Assembly: GCF_026712205.1 (NCBI RefSeq)
Contig: NZ_JAPPUW010000012.1
Location: 115,156 to 179,155 of the forward strand
Reading direction: 5' to 3'
From: Pelomonas aquatica
Lineage (GTDB): Bacteria > Pseudomonadota > Gammaproteobacteria > Burkholderiales > Burkholderiaceae_C
Length of the DNA stretch: 64,000 nt
Below, piece after piece: positions 18,390 to 28,038 of this stretch; the first letter of the stretch is position 1; every line of letters starts with the position of its first letter. The notes beneath the pieces are model-generated. The model did no database searches, was not told the DNA's origin, and worked only from the letters and a program-made list of their open reading frames with translations. Both the position numbers and the translations under genes were made by a program.

Positions 18390-19634
18390 TCAGAGTTCGA
18401 GCGCCAGCAGGTCCTCGACGGTCTGGCGGCGGCGGATCAGCCGGCTGGCGTCGCCGTCCACCAGCACCTCGGCCGCCAGCGGCCGGCTGTTGTAGTTGCT
18501 GGACATGGAGGCGCCATAGGCACCGGCATCGTGGATGACGAGCAGGTCGCCGACCTCGGCCTCGGGCAGCTCGCGCGTCAGCACCTCGCCGCCGGCCGCC
18601 TGCGTGAACACGTCGCCCGACTCGCACAGCGGGCCGGCCACGACGCAGTCGCGCAGCGGGCGCTGTGTGCCGTCGCGCGGCAGCAGCGTCATCGCGTGGA
18701 AGCTGCCGTACATGGCCGGGCGCATCAGCTCGTTGAAACCGGCATCCACCAGCACGAAGCGCTTGGCGCCCGCGCTCTTCACCGCCCTCACCTCGGCCAG
18801 CAGCACGGCGCTTTCGGCGACGAGGTAGCGGCCGGGCTCGATCTCCAGCGTGACCGCGTGGCCCACCAGGCCCTCGGCCTCGCGGCGCGCGGTGTCCCAG
18901 AGGCTGAAGTAGTGGTCCACGTCGACGCGGTCGTCGACGCGGCGGTAGGGAATCGACAGGCCGCCGCCGGCCGAGATCGCATGCAGGTCGTGGCCGGCCT
19001 CGATGGCCTGCTTCACGAAGCCCACCATGGCCTGGCCGACCTGGGCCAGATGGCCGTAGTCCACGCCCGAACCGATGTGCATGTGCAGGCCGACGAGCTT
19101 CAGCCCATGCTCGCGGATGGCCGCCAGCGCGGCACCGAGGTCGGCATGCCAGATGCCGTGCTTGCTGTGCTCGCCGCCGGTGTTGGTCTTCTGGCTGTGG
19201 CCGTGGCCGAAGCCGGGGTTGATGCGCAGCCAGACCGCATGGCCGGGGGACGCTGCGCCGAGCTGGTGCAGCATGTCGATGGAGCCGGCGTTGACCGGGA
19301 CGCGGTGCTCGACGACGGTGGCCAGCGTCGCATGGTCGAGCAGGTCGGCCGTGAAGACGATCTCGTCGCCGCCCGGTCGATAGCCCGCGGCGATGGCTCG
19401 CAGGATCTCGCCGCGCGACACCGAGTCGACCTTGACGCCTTCGGCCCGCAGCAGCTTCAGGACGTGGACGTTGGAGCAAGCCTTCTGCGCGAAGCGCACG
19501 ACGTCGAAGCGCTTCAGCGACACGGCGCGCTCGCGGAGGGTCGCGGCGTCGTAGACCCACAGCGGCGTGCCGTGCTCGGCGGCCAGGGCGGTGAGGCGGG
19601 CGGGGTTCAGGGCGGCAGGCAGGGGCTTGGTCAT
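18390..19634 (-). CDS. lysA: Diaminopimelate decarboxylase
   Basis: The 414-residue fold-type III PLP enzyme makes the last step of lysine synthesis, meso-diaminopimelate to lysine, in the cytoplasm. The PLP-binding Lys lies in RFAQKACSN, the E. coli-like variant. HMHIGSGVDYG, SAGGGLSIPY, EIEPGRYLVAES and GPLCESGDVF follow, with the closing DAGAYGASMSSNYN. ATG 19632-19634 was chosen because the upstream extension crosses the lysR operator. It is divergent from lysR, which in E. coli activates lysA in the same arrangement. Confidence 0.96.
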   Translation of the reverse strand: MTKPLPAALNPARLTALAAEHGTPLWVYDAATLRERAVSLKRFDVVRFAQKACSNVHVLKLLRAEGVKVDSVSRGEILRAIAAGYRPGGDEIVFTADLLDHATLATVVEHRVPVNAGSIDMLHQLGAASPGHAVWLRINPGFGHGHSQKTNTGGEHSKHGIWHADLGAALAAIREHGLKLVGLHMHIGSGVDYGHLAQVGQAMVGFVKQAIEAGHDLHAISAGGGLSIPYRRVDDRVDVDHYFSLWDTARREAEGLVGHAVTLEIEPGRYLVAESAVLLAEVRAVKSAGAKRFVLVDAGFNELMRPAMYGSFHAMTLLPRDGTQRPLRDCVVAGPLCESGDVFTQAAGGEVLTRELPEAEVGDLLVIHDAGAYGASMSSNYNSRPLAAEVLVDGDASRLIRRRQTVEDLLALEL

Positions 19635-19667
19635 GGCGCGCAGCATGCGCTTCGCGGGCCATTCAAT

Positions 19668-19681
19668 CAAATTGCAATTTG
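19668..19681. promoter_or_regulatory. Palindromic LysR-type operator between lysA and lysR
   Basis: CAAATTGCAATTTG is a perfect 14-base palindrome inside the 70-base divergent region. It is 34 bases from the lysA start and 24 from the lysR start. AT-rich dyads of this size are normal binding sites for LysR-type regulators. Direct binding by the adjacent LysR is inferred. Confidence 0.6.
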
Positions 19682-19704
19682 TCGGCAGACAATCCAATCC
19701 TGAT

Positions 19705-20613
19705 ATGGATATCCAGCACCGCCACATCGAGGTCTTCCGTGCCGTCATGACGGCCGGCAGCGTCACCGCCGCGGCCGCGCTGCTGCACACCTCCCAGCCC
19801 ACGCTGTCGCGCGACCTCGCGCGGCTGGAGCAGTTGCTGGGCTATGCCCTCTTCGAGCGCGAACGCGGCCGGCTCAAGGCCACGGCGCGGGCACGGGCGC
19901 TGTTCGACGCGGTGGAACGCAGCTTCCAGGGCCTGGCCCGCGTCGTCGAGCGCGCCCAGGCGCTGGGGCGGGCCGAGGACACCGAGCTCAGCGTGCTGAG
20001 CCTGCCGGCGCTGAGCCATGCGCTGCTGCCCGGCGCGCTGGCGGCGTTGCTGGCCGAGCGGCCCGAGGCCCGCGTCTCCATCACGCCGGCCGAGCCGCCG
20101 CTGCTGGACGCCTGGATGGGCGAGCAGCGCTTCGACCTCGGCCTGGCCGAGCAGGCGGTGCCGCTGCCGGGCCTGCGCGTCGAGCCGCTGCTGGAAGCCG
20201 ACGAGGTCGCCGTGCTGCCGGCCGGCCATGCGCTCGCCTCCCGCCAGCGCCTGGCCCTGGCCGACTTCGAGGGCCGCGACTTCATCAGCCTGGCCGAGGA
20301 CGACCCCTACCGGCGCGAGATCGACGCGCGTTTCGCGGCCGCGAACGTCACGCGGCGCCTGCGCGTGCAGACGCACAGCGCCGTGGCCGTCTGCGAAATG
20401 GTGAGGGTGGGCCTGGGCCTGGCCATCGTGAACCCGCTGACGGCGGCGGCCTGCGCGGGCGCCGGCCTGGTCGTGCGGCCGCTGGCCGTGTCCATTCCCT
20501 ATCGCGTCAGCGCGCTGATCCCGCTGCACCGGCCGGCGCAGCCGCTGGTGGGCGAGCTGCTCAGCCGGCTGCGCTCGAGCGCACCACCTGCGGCTTCGCG
20601 CCGAAGCGCTTGA
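19705..20613 (+). CDS. lysR: LysR transcriptional regulator of lysA
   Basis: The 302-residue protein has an N-terminal winged helix (about 1-65): [20 protein letters not shown], then [17 protein letters not shown], then [13 protein letters not shown] periplasmic-binding-like effector domain follows. Similarity to E. coli LysR extends past the helix-turn-helix (EAPLL-like [44 protein letters not shown]), so it is probably the true LysR ortholog responding to diaminopimelate. It is divergent from lysA. Its 3' end overlaps dxs by 53 bases. Confidence 0.9.
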   Translation: MDIQHRHIEVFRAVMTAGSVTAAAALLHTSQPTLSRDLARLEQLLGYALFERERGRLKATARARALFDAVERSFQGLARVVERAQALGRAEDTELSVLSLPALSHALLPGALAALLAERPEARVSITPAEPPLLDAWMGEQRFDLGLAEQAVPLPGLRVEPLLEADEVAVLPAGHALASRQRLALADFEGRDFISLAEDDPYRREIDARFAAANVTRRLRVQTHSAVAVCEMVRVGLGLAIVNPLTAAACAGAGLVVRPLAVSIPYRVSALIPLHRPAQPLVGELLSRLRSSAPPAASRRSA

Positions 20614-22456
20614 CGATGCTGGCCTCGATGCCGGCCGCGTCCAGGCCGCACAGGCTCATCAGCTTGGCCGGGTCGCCGTGCTCGACGAACTCGTCGGGCA
20701 GGCCCAGCTGCAGCACCGGCACATGGATGCCGGCCGCGTTCAGGGCCTCGGTCACGGCGCTGCCGGCGCCGCCCATGATGCAGCCGTCCTCGAGAGTGAC
20801 GAGGGCGTCGTGCGTGCGCGCCAGCTCGGCCACCAGCTCGGTGTCCAGCGGCTTCACGAAGCGCATATTGGCGACCGTCGCGTCCAGGCGCTCGGCCGCT
20901 TCCAGCGCCGGGTAGAGCAGCGTTCCGAAGGCCAGCACCGCAATCCGCTGGCCCTTGCGGCGGATCTCGCCCCTGCCCCAGGCCTGGGCGGTCATCGCCT
21001 TGACCGGCACGACACCGGCGCCGGCGCCGCGCGGGTAGCGCACCGTGACCGGGCCGTCGTGCAGGAAGCCGGTGTACAGCGCCTGGCGGCATTCGTCCTC
21101 GTCGGCCGGCGTCAGCACGGCCATGTTGGGGATGCAGCGCGTGTAGGCGATGTCGTAGTTGCCGGCATGCGTCGCGCCGTCGGCACCGACGAGGCCGGCG
21201 CGGTCCAGCGCGAACAGCACCGGCAGGTTCTGGATGGCCACGTCGTGGACCATCTGGTCGTAGGCGCGCTGCAAAAAGGTCGAGTAGATCGCGACGACGG
21301 GCTTGATGCCTTCGCAGGCCAGGCCGGCGGCGAAGGTGACCGAGTGCTGCTCGGCGATGCCGACGTCGTGGTAGCGCTGCGGGAAGCGCTTGTGGAACTC
21401 GACCATGCCCGAGCCCTCGCGCATGGCCGGCGTGATGCCGACCAAGCGCTGGTCCTGCTCGGCCATGTCGCACAGCCAGTCGCCGAACACCTGGGTGAAC
21501 GTCGTCTTCGGCGGCGTGGCGGGCTTGACGAAGCCGACGGCCGGGTCGAACTTGCCCGAGGCCGCGTGGTACTTGACCGGGTCGGCCTCGGCCAGCTTGT
21601 AGCCGGCGCCCTTCTTGGTGACGATGTGCAGGAACTGCGGGCCCTTCTTGTCGCGCAGGTTCTCCAGCGTCGGGATCAGCGCGTCGAGGTCGTGGCCGTC
21701 GATGGGGCCGACGTAGTTGAAGCCGAACTCCTCGAAGATCGTGCCCGGCACGACCATGCCCTTGGTGTGCTCCTCGAACTTGCGCGCGAACTCGTACAAC
21801 GGCGTGTTCTTCAGCACGCTCTTGGCGCCCTCGCGCGCGGCGCTGTAGATGCTGCCGCTCATCAGCCGCGCCAGGTATTTGTTCAGCGCGCCGACCGGCG
21901 GGCTGATCGACATGTCGTTGTCGTTCAGGATGACGAGCACGTCGCCGAGCAGGCCGCCGTGGGCGACGCCGGCATTGTTCAGCGCCTCGAAGGCCATGCC
22001 GGCCGTCATCGAGCCGTCGCCGATGATGGCCACGGCCTTGCGGTTCTCGCCCTTGAGCTTGGCCGCCATGGCCATGCCGTGGGCGGCCGAGATGCTGGTG
22101 GACGAGTGGCCGGTGCCGAAGGTGTCGTACTCGCTCTCGTCACGGCGCGGGAAGCCGCTGATGCCGCCGATCTGGCGCAGCCCGCCCATGCGGTCCCGGC
22201 GGCCGGTCAGCACCTTGTGCGGGTAGGTCTGGTGGCCCACGTCCCACACGAGCCGGTCCTCCGGCGTGTTGAAGACATAGTGCAGGGCCACCGTCAGCTC
22301 GACGGTGCCGAGGTTGGAGCCCAGGTGGCCGCCGGTCTTGGAGACGCTCTCCAGCACATAGGCGCGCAGCTCGTCGGCGAGCTTGCGCAGCTCGGTGCGC
22401 GGCAGGCGGCGCAGGTCGGCCGGGCTGTCGATGCCCTTGAGCAGCGTGTAGTCCAT
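20561..22456 (-). CDS. dxs: 1-deoxy-D-xylulose-5-phosphate synthase
   Basis: The 631-residue thiamin-diphosphate enzyme condenses pyruvate and glyceraldehyde-3-phosphate, the first step of the MEP isoprenoid route. Motifs are [32 protein letters not shown], the ThDP/Mg motif [18 protein letters not shown], then [16 protein letters not shown] and [14 protein letters not shown]. Length is as expected. ATG 22454-22456 follows AAAGG. It is immediately downstream of ispA, so precursor supply and prenyl chain synthesis share an operon. Confidence 0.97.
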   Translation of the reverse strand: MDYTLLKGIDSPADLRRLPRTELRKLADELRAYVLESVSKTGGHLGSNLGTVELTVALHYVFNTPEDRLVWDVGHQTYPHKVLTGRRDRMGGLRQIGGISGFPRRDESEYDTFGTGHSSTSISAAHGMAMAAKLKGENRKAVAIIGDGSMTAGMAFEALNNAGVAHGGLLGDVLVILNDNDMSISPPVGALNKYLARLMSGSIYSAAREGAKSVLKNTPLYEFARKFEEHTKGMVVPGTIFEEFGFNYVGPIDGHDLDALIPTLENLRDKKGPQFLHIVTKKGAGYKLAEADPVKYHAASGKFDPAVGFVKPATPPKTTFTQVFGDWLCDMAEQDQRLVGITPAMREGSGMVEFHKRFPQRYHDVGIAEQHSVTFAAGLACEGIKPVVAIYSTFLQRAYDQMVHDVAIQNLPVLFALDRAGLVGADGATHAGNYDIAYTRCIPNMAVLTPADEDECRQALYTGFLHDGPVTVRYPRGAGAGVVPVKAMTAQAWGRGEIRRKGQRIAVLAFGTLLYPALEAAERLDATVANMRFVKPLDTELVAELARTHDALVTLEDGCIMGGAGSAVTEALNAAGIHVPVLQLGLPDEFVEHGDPAKLMSLCGLDAAGIEASIVKRFGAKPQVVRSSAAG

Positions 22457-22467
22457 GGCTAAACCTT

Positions 22468-23355
22468 TCAGTTGTCGCGCTCGACGACGGAATCGGCCAG
22501 CAGGCCCAGGTGGCTGGTGTCGGCCAGGCCGCTGGCGGCCAGGGCCGCCCGGGCCTCGGCGCGCAGCTGCTGGGCCAGCGCCCGCGCGGCGTCCAGGCCG
22601 AGCACGCTGACATAGGTGGGCTTGTTGGCGTCCTGATCCTTGCCGGCGGTCTTGCCGAGCACGGCCGAGTCCTGGGTCACGTCGAGGATGTCGTCGACGA
22701 CCTGGAAGGCCAGGCCCAGCGCCGCGCCGTAGTCGGACAGCGACTTCGTCGCCTGCGCCGACGCCGGCCCGCAGGCCGCGCCCATCATCACGCTGGCCTG
22801 CAGCAGCACGCCGGTCTTGCGGCGGTGCATGTCGCGCAGCGTGCACTCGTCCAGCGGCTTGCCGACGCTGGCCAGATCGATGGCCTGGCCGCCGGCCATA
22901 CCGTCGTGGCCGGCCGAGCGGGCCAGCAGCGCGCACAGCCGCGCCTGCAGCGCGGGCGCGATGCCTTCGTCGGGCGTCAGCACGTCGAAGGCCAGGGCCT
23001 GCATGGCATCGCCCGCCAGCATGGCCTGGGCCTCGCCGAAGGCGACATGGGTCGTCGGCTTGCCGCGGCGCAGCACGTCGTCGTCCATGCAGGGCATGTC
23101 GTCGTGCACCAGCGAATAGGCGTGTATGAGCTCGACGGCGCAGGCCGCACGCATCGCGGCGAAGGCATTGCCGCCGACGGTCGCGCAGCTGGCCAGCACC
23201 AGCAGCGGCCGCAGCCGCTTGCCGCCGCCCAGCACCGCGTAGCGCATCGCCTCGCCGAGGCCGGCCGGCGCGTCGCCCGGCACCAGGCCGTCCAGCACCG
23301 CCTCGAAAGCGGTCAGGGACGTCGCCACCCAGTGGTCAAAGTCCTTTGCATCCAT
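22468..23355 (-). CDS. ispA: Farnesyl/geranyl diphosphate synthase
   Basis: The 295-residue all-helical prenyltransferase has the first Asp-rich motif in [12 protein letters not shown] and the second in [13 protein letters not shown], plus [13 protein letters not shown] near residue 45. Short-chain synthases of this length make C10-C15 diphosphates from IPP and DMAPP. The start lies three bases after the xseB stop; dxs begins 11 bases after the ispA stop. The order xseB-ispA-dxs is common to proteobacteria. Confidence 0.95.
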   Translation of the reverse strand: MDAKDFDHWVATSLTAFEAVLDGLVPGDAPAGLGEAMRYAVLGGGKRLRPLLVLASCATVGGNAFAAMRAACAVELIHAYSLVHDDMPCMDDDVLRRGKPTTHVAFGEAQAMLAGDAMQALAFDVLTPDEGIAPALQARLCALLARSAGHDGMAGGQAIDLASVGKPLDECTLRDMHRRKTGVLLQASVMMGAACGPASAQATKSLSDYGAALGLAFQVVDDILDVTQDSAVLGKTAGKDQDANKPTYVSVLGLDAARALAQQLRAEARAALAASGLADTSHLGLLADSVVERDN

Positions 23356-23358
23356 CGA

Positions 23359-23610
23359 TCAGGAGCCCTCCCAGGCCTTCAGTTCGCCATCGTCCAGCAG
23401 CTTGACCTGCTGCTCCACCGCCCGCAGCCGGCCGCGGCACAGAGCCAGCAGCTCGGCCCCGCGCTTGTAGCTGTGCAGGAGCTGGTCCAGAGGGAGTTGC
23501 TGCCCCTCCATCGCCGCCACCAGGCGCTCCAGCTCGTCGAGCGCCTGCTCGTAGCTGGGTTCGCCGCCGTCCGATGCGGCGGCCTTGGAGCGGGAGGGAG
23601 ACTTGGTCAT
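23359..23610 (-). CDS. xseB: Exodeoxyribonuclease VII small subunit
   Basis: The 83-residue protein contains [39 protein letters not shown] and [11 protein letters not shown], the two-helix pattern of XseB. It binds the large XseA subunit, not seen in this window, to degrade single-stranded DNA. The length is typical. It is the first gene of the xseB-ispA-dxs operon and is divergent from the Rieske gene. Confidence 0.93.
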   Translation of the reverse strand: MTKSPSRSKAAASDGGEPSYEQALDELERLVAAMEGQQLPLDQLLHSYKRGAELLALCRGRLRAVEQQVKLLDDGELKAWEGS

Positions 23611-23700
23611 TTCAAAACGCGAAATGGCGATTGTAGTCAGCGGGTTTTGACTTCCCTGTGCAACAAAACCTCTCCTGTGGCCGCGGGCCGACGGCCTGGG

Positions 23701-23866
23701 TAGAATCCCGACCCTTTCCCCTTGGACGCGCGCAGGCGCGCAAATGTCCGGACGCGCGCAGGCGCGATCCGGCCCCACACCACCTAGCAACCTGGCCGAC
23801 TCGGCATTCCCGAGATGCGCCGGAGGGACGCAGCACCTCTACTCGCCTGAAAGACCCCACTGGATC
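23701..23866 (+). promoter_or_regulatory. Promoter and long structured leader of the Rieske oxygenase gene
   Basis: TAGAAT at 23701-23706 looks like a -10, which would give a leader of about 150 bases before the ATG at 23867. Inside it, the 17-base sequence GGACGCGCGCAGGCGCG occurs twice (23724-23740 and 23750-23766). Each copy can fold on itself (CGCGC/GCGCG), and the second is extended by CCGGA/TCCGG. A further hairpin CTCGG-CATTC-CCGAG lies at about 23799-23813. I could not match it to a riboswitch class I know. No reading frame is supported here. Confidence 0.4.
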
Positions 23867-24991
23867 ATGTCCGACCTGAGCCTCTCCGTCTCGGCGCTTG
23901 AACGCGGCCAGACCCAGCTCCCGGTGAGCGCCTACTTCGACCCCGATCTGTTCCAGCGCGAGCAGGCCAGCATCTTCCAGCGAGGGCCCCGCTATGTCGG
24001 CCATGCACTGGCCGTCCCCGAAATCGGCGACCACTATGCGCTGCCCCAGGAGGGCGAAGGCCGCGCCCTCGTCAGGTCGGCCTCGGGGCTGGAGCTGATT
24101 TCCAACGTCTGCCGCCACCGCCAGGCGGTCATGCTGCGCGGGCGCGGCAACACCCGGACCAACATCGTCTGCCCGCTGCACCGCTGGACCTATTCCCACC
24201 AGGGCCAGCTGATCGGCGCACCGCATTTCGACCACGACCCCTGCCTGAACCTGAACCGCTACAAGCTGCAGGAATGGAACGGCCTGCTGTTCGAGGACAA
24301 CGGCCACGACGTCGCCGCCGAGCTGGCCAGGCTGGGCCCGCGCGCGCAACTGGACTTCAGCGGCTTCGTGCTCGACAAGGTCCAGGTCCACGAGTGCAAC
24401 TACAACTGGAAGACCTTCATCGAGGTCTACCTCGAGGACTACCATGTCGGCCCCTTCCACCCCGGCCTCAGCGGCTTCGTCACCTGCGACGACCTGGCCT
24501 GGGAGTTCGGCAGGCACCACTCGGTGCAGACCGTCGGCGTGCACCAGGAGCTGGAGCGCCCCGGCTCGCCCGTCTACCAGCGCTGGCACGACCAGTTGCT
24601 GAAGTACCGCGCCGGCCTTCCTCCGCAAGCCGGCGCGATCTGGCTGACCTACTACCCGCACATCATGGTCGAGTGGTACCCGCATGTGCTGGTCGTGTCG
24701 ACGCTGCACCCGGTGTCGCCGCAGAAGACCGTCAACCTCGTCGAGTTCTACTACCCCGAGGAAATCGCCGCCTTCGAGCGCGACTTCGTCGAGGCCCACC
24801 AGGCCGCCTATATGGAGACCTGCATCGAGGACGACGAGATCGGCGAGCGCATGGACGCTGGCCGCCGGGCGCTGCTGCAGCGCGGCGACAACGAGGTCGG
24901 CCCCTATCAAAGCCCGATGGAAGACGGCATGCAGCACTTCCATGAATGGTTCCGCGAGCAGATGGGCGAGGACCTGGGCGCCAGCGTCTGA
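23867..24991 (+). CDS. Rieske non-heme iron oxygenase, alpha subunit
   Basis: The 374-residue protein has an N-terminal Rieske domain with the 2Fe-2S ligands Cys82-x-His84 (NVCRHRQ) and Cys102-x2-His105 (VCPLHRW). A catalytic domain follows whose mononuclear iron ligands are probably the His pair in LEDYHVGPFHPG and an acidic residue in ETCIEDDE. Family members hydroxylate aromatic rings or demethylate quaternary amines; the substrate cannot be read. No reductase, ferredoxin or beta subunit is adjacent, so electrons must come from elsewhere. The stop overlaps the start of the DMT transporter (TGATG). Confidence 0.88.
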   Translation: MSDLSLSVSALERGQTQLPVSAYFDPDLFQREQASIFQRGPRYVGHALAVPEIGDHYALPQEGEGRALVRSASGLELISNVCRHRQAVMLRGRGNTRTNIVCPLHRWTYSHQGQLIGAPHFDHDPCLNLNRYKLQEWNGLLFEDNGHDVAAELARLGPRAQLDFSGFVLDKVQVHECNYNWKTFIEVYLEDYHVGPFHPGLSGFVTCDDLAWEFGRHHSVQTVGVHQELERPGSPVYQRWHDQLLKYRAGLPPQAGAIWLTYYPHIMVEWYPHVLVVSTLHPVSPQKTVNLVEFYYPEEIAAFERDFVEAHQAAYMETCIEDDEIGERMDAGRRALLQRGDNEVGPYQSPMEDGMQHFHEWFREQMGEDLGASV

Positions 24992-25893
24992 TGCCGGCCC
25001 CCGCGCTCATGGTGCTGGCGACCTTCCTGTTCGCCACCATGGGCGTCTGCGTCAAGCTGGCCAGCGAGTTCTACGCGGCCAGCGAGATCGTCATGTACCG
25101 CGGCCTCGTCGGCGCCGTGATGATGGCCCTGCTGTCGCACCGCCACGGCGTCGGCCTCAAGACCCGGCTGCCCGGCATGCACCTGTGGCGCAGCATCTCC
25201 GGCGTCACGTCGCTGTGCCTGTGGTTCTATGCCATCGGCAAGCTGCCGCTGGCCACGGCCATGACGCTGAACTACATGTCCTCGGTCTGGATGGGCCTGT
25301 TCCTGCTCGGCGGCGCCGTGCTGATGGGCGCGCAGCGGCTGGACTGGCGGCTGATGGCGGCCGTGCTGCTCGGCTTCGCCGGCGTCGCGCTGATCCTGCG
25401 GCCCACGCTGGACCAGCAGCAGCTCTGGTACGGCCTGGCCGGCCTGCTGTCGGGCATGATCGCCGCGATGGCCTATCTGCAGGTCTCGGCGCTGGGGCGG
25501 GCCGGCGAGCCCGAGCTGCGCGTGGTCTTTTATTTCTCGGTCGGCAGCTGCGTGGCGGGCGCCGCCATCACCGGCGCGACCCAGGGCGGCCTGCAGCCCC
25601 ACACGCCCTGGGGTGCCGCTCTGCTGCTGGCCGTCGGCGTGCTGGCCACCACCGCCCAGGTCTGCCTGACGCGGGCCTATTCCATCGGCAAGCCGCTGGT
25701 GAACGCCTGCCTGCAATACCTGGGCATCGTGTTCTCCTTCGCCTACGGCATGCTGCTGTTCAAGGACCCGCTGACCTGGCAGGCCACCGTCGGCATGCTC
25801 ATCATCATCGGTGCCGGCCTGGCCGCCACGCTGCTGCGCTCCAGGGTCGCGCCACCGGCCAAGGACAGCCAGTTCAACCCGACCGAGTCATGA
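24991..25893 (+). CDS. DMT-superfamily (EamA) transporter
   Basis: The 300-residue protein has about ten hydrophobic segments in two EamA repeats. MVLATFLFATMGVCVKLAS and EIVMYRGLVGAVMMALL mark the first, and VCLTRAYSIGKPLVNACLQYL, typical of the second half, follows later. It is an inner-membrane permease or exporter of unknown substrate. Its ATG overlaps the Rieske stop by one base, so the two genes are translated together and may share a substrate. A terminator-like repeat follows. Confidence 0.88.
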   Translation: MPAPALMVLATFLFATMGVCVKLASEFYAASEIVMYRGLVGAVMMALLSHRHGVGLKTRLPGMHLWRSISGVTSLCLWFYAIGKLPLATAMTLNYMSSVWMGLFLLGGAVLMGAQRLDWRLMAAVLLGFAGVALILRPTLDQQQLWYGLAGLLSGMIAAMAYLQVSALGRAGEPELRVVFYFSVGSCVAGAAITGATQGGLQPHTPWGAALLLAVGVLATTAQVCLTRAYSIGKPLVNACLQYLGIVFSFAYGMLLFKDPLTWQATVGMLIIIGAGLAATLLRSRVAPPAKDSQFNPTES

Positions 25894-25900
25894 CCGGACT

Positions 25901-25982
25901 GGCCCACCCCCTACGCGCTTCGCGCGCCCCCTCAAGGGGGCACTGCCAGCGGCCCGGCAAAGCCGGTTCCGCGGCAGTCGCT
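25901..25982. repeat. Hairpin-rich intergenic repeat
   Basis: After the transporter gene lies CTACGCGCTTCGCGCGCCCC, then CCCCCTCAAGGGGG (a tight hairpin), then ACTGCC-AGCGG-CCCGGC and its partners GCCGG and CCGCGGCAGT. I recognise this composite as a type scattered between genes in Comamonadaceae and related Burkholderiales, from memory and unchecked. It may serve as a bidirectional terminator. No gene is visible between 25894 and 26012. Confidence 0.6.
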
Positions 25983-26012
25983 GGGTAAGTCACCACACTG
26001 GGAAACTTTGAC

Positions 26013-26837
26013 ATGCCGTTCACGACCCTGATTTCCGCGACAGAGCTGCGCGCCCTGCCCGATGCCCTCATCCTCGACTGCGGCTTCGACCTCGCCGACA
26101 CCGATGCCGGCGAACGCGCCCATGCCGCCGGCCACATCCCCGGTGCCTTCTACCTGCACCTGGACCGCGACCTCGCCGGCGCCAGGACCGGCCCCGACGG
26201 CGCCTTCCGCGGCCGCCACCCGCTGCCCGCGCGCGAGGCCTTCGCCGCGCGGCTGCGCCAGCTCGGCCTGCGCGCCGGCCGCCAGGTCGTCGCCTACGAC
26301 CGCCAGGGCGGCCCCTATGCCGCACGCGCCTGGTGGATGCTGCGCTGGCTGGGCCACGCCGAGGTCGCCGTGCTCGACGGCGCCTGGGACGGCGAGCTCA
26401 GCACCGCCGCGCCCACCGCGACGCCGACCGACTGGCAGGCCGGCACCTCCCTCGTCGGCCAGATCGACGCGGCCACGCTGCAGAAGCGGCTCGGCCGCGT
26501 GCGCCTCATCGATGCCCGCGCGCCCGAGCGCTTCCGCGGCGAGGTCGAGCCGCTGGACCAGGCCGCCGGCCACATCCCCGGCGCCCGCAACCGGCTGTTC
26601 AAGGACAACCTCGACGCCGACGGTCGCTTCAAGCCCGCGGCCCGGCTGCGCGCCGAGTTCCAGCCCCTGCTCGCGCCGCACGCGGCGGCCGAAGTCGTCC
26701 ACCAGTGCGGCTCGGGCGTCACGGCCTGCCACAACCTGCTGGCCATGGCCCATGCGGGCCTGGGCGACGGGCTGCTCTACCCCGGCTCCTGGAGCGAATG
26801 GTCGGCCGACCCCGCGCGGCCGCTCGCCACCGGTTGA
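26013..26837 (+). CDS. sseA: Two-domain sulfurtransferase (rhodanese / 3-mercaptopyruvate type)
   Basis: The 274-residue protein has an inactive N-terminal rhodanese domain (about 1-135: GHIPGAFYLHLDRDLAG, VVAYDRQGGPYAARAWW) and an active C-terminal one (about 145-274: LIDARAPERFRGEVEPLD, GHIPGARN). The catalytic Cys232 lies in QCGSGVTACHN. CGSGVTA is the loop of SseA-type mercaptopyruvate sulfurtransferases, whereas thiosulfate rhodaneses usually carry CRKGVT. It transfers sulfane sulfur to cyanide or other thiophiles in the cytoplasm. Confidence 0.92.
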   Translation: MPFTTLISATELRALPDALILDCGFDLADTDAGERAHAAGHIPGAFYLHLDRDLAGARTGPDGAFRGRHPLPAREAFAARLRQLGLRAGRQVVAYDRQGGPYAARAWWMLRWLGHAEVAVLDGAWDGELSTAAPTATPTDWQAGTSLVGQIDAATLQKRLGRVRLIDARAPERFRGEVEPLDQAAGHIPGARNRLFKDNLDADGRFKPAARLRAEFQPLLAPHAAAEVVHQCGSGVTACHNLLAMAHAGLGDGLLYPGSWSEWSADPARPLATG

Positions 26838-26904
26838 TTCAGCGCAAGCACGCGGCCCGCGCAAGGGCGCACACTGGAGCCCTCAGCAACGACTGGAGGA
26901 CCGA

Positions 26905-27339
26905 ATGTTCAAGCGCATCCTCGTCCCGACCGACGGCTCCGACATCACCGCCCATGCGGTGGACACCGCCATCCAGCTCGCCAAGGTGCATGGCGCCCAG
27001 CTGCTGACGCTCAGCGTCATGGAGCCCTTCCCCTACAGCGCGGTCTCCGAGATCCAGCCCGTGCCGCCGCAGGAATTCCTCGACGCCCAGCAGCGCGTGG
27101 CCACCAAGCGCGTCGAGGTCGTCAGCGCCGCCGCCGCGGCCCAGGGCCTGGCCTGCCGCGCGCACACCGTCGAGGCCCTGCACGCCTGGGAAGCCATCAT
27201 CGACCACGCCAAGAACGAAGAGGTCGACCTCATCGTCATGGCCTCGCACGGCCGCCGCGGCGTCGCGGCCCTGCTGCTCGGCAGCGAAACGCAGAAGGTG
27301 CTGACCCACACCGATCTGCCGGTGCTCATCGTGAAGTGA
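26905..27339 (+). CDS. Universal stress protein (UspA family)
   Basis: The 144-residue protein has an alpha/beta Usp fold. FKRILVPTDGSDITAHAVD forms the first strand, and the ATP-binding signature is near the end: MASHGRRGVAALLLGSETQKVL, i.e. G-2x-G-9x-G(S/T). LPVLIVK is the last strand. ATG 26905 follows TGGAGGA. Usp proteins accumulate under stress or growth arrest. It is monocistronic between the rhodanese and the two-component genes. Confidence 0.93.
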   Translation: MFKRILVPTDGSDITAHAVDTAIQLAKVHGAQLLTLSVMEPFPYSAVSEIQPVPPQEFLDAQQRVATKRVEVVSAAAAAQGLACRAHTVEALHAWEAIIDHAKNEEVDLIVMASHGRRGVAALLLGSETQKVLTHTDLPVLIVK

Positions 27340-27381
27340 TCTTTGGTTGAGCTTGGGCTTGGCTGGAGACAATCTCCGGCC

Positions 27382-28038
27382 ATGCACCTGCTGCTCATCG
27401 AAGACGACCTCGACCTCGGCCGCAGCCTGCAGGCCGCCTTCCGCCAGCAGGGCCTCAGCTGCGAGTGGCTGCGTCGCGCCCAGGACGCGCCGCCGCGGCT
27501 CGCCGATGTGGCCGCCGACTGCGTGCTGCTCGACCTCGGCCTGCCGGACGCCTCCGGCTTTGACCTGCTCGCCCGCTGGCGCCGCGCCGACGCCACCACG
27601 CCCGTCATCGTCATCACCGCCCGCACCGCGCTGGAGAACCGCCTCGCCGGCCTCGACGGCGGCGCCGACGATTTCGTCCTCAAGCCCTTCGCGATTCCCG
27701 AACTGGTCTCGCGCATCCACGCCGTCGTGCGCCGCAGCGCCCGCCAGGCGCACGAGGCCTGGACGCTGGGCGAGCTCGTCATCGAACCGCGCGGCCACAC
27801 CGCCCGCCTGGCCGGCCAGCCGCTGGCGCTGACCGGGCGCGAGTTCCAGCTCCTCGTCGAGCTGGCCCGCGAGCCCGGCGCCGTCGTCGCCAAGGGCCGC
27901 ATCGCGCAGCGCCTGGCGCCGCTGGACGAACCCGTCGACGCCGCGACGCTGGAGATGCACGTCAGCAACCTGCGCAAGAAGATCGGGCCGGAACGCATCC
28001 GCACCGTGCGCGGCATCGGCTACCAGCTGCTGCCGTGA
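27382..28038 (+). CDS. OmpR/PhoB-type response regulator
   Basis: The 218-residue protein has a receiver (1-115) with the acidic pair in LLIEDDLDLG, phospho-acceptor Asp51 in CVLLDLGLPD and the conserved Lys in FVLKPFAIPEL. An OmpR-type winged helix follows (LALTGREFQLLVEL, LEMHVSNLRKKIG, IRTVRGIGYQLL). It resembles the QseB/TctD/PmrA subgroup. Its stop overlaps the kinase start (TGATG). The partner kinase gene is frameshifted, so the regulator may be uncoupled. Confidence 0.93.
   Translation: MHLLLIEDDLDLGRSLQAAFRQQGLSCEWLRRAQDAPPRLADVAADCVLLDLGLPDASGFDLLARWRRADATTPVIVITARTALENRLAGLDGGADDFVLKPFAIPELVSRIHAVVRRSARQAHEAWTLGELVIEPRGHTARLAGQPLALTGREFQLLVELAREPGAVVAKGRIAQRLAPLDEPVDAATLEMHVSNLRKKIGPERIRTVRGIGYQLLP

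Noticed and set aside
23770..23866. SAM-I, glycine, TPP or SAH riboswitch in the Rieske leader
   Set aside because: I compared the visible sequence with what I remember of these consensus cores and found no proper match, so it is reported only as a structured leader.
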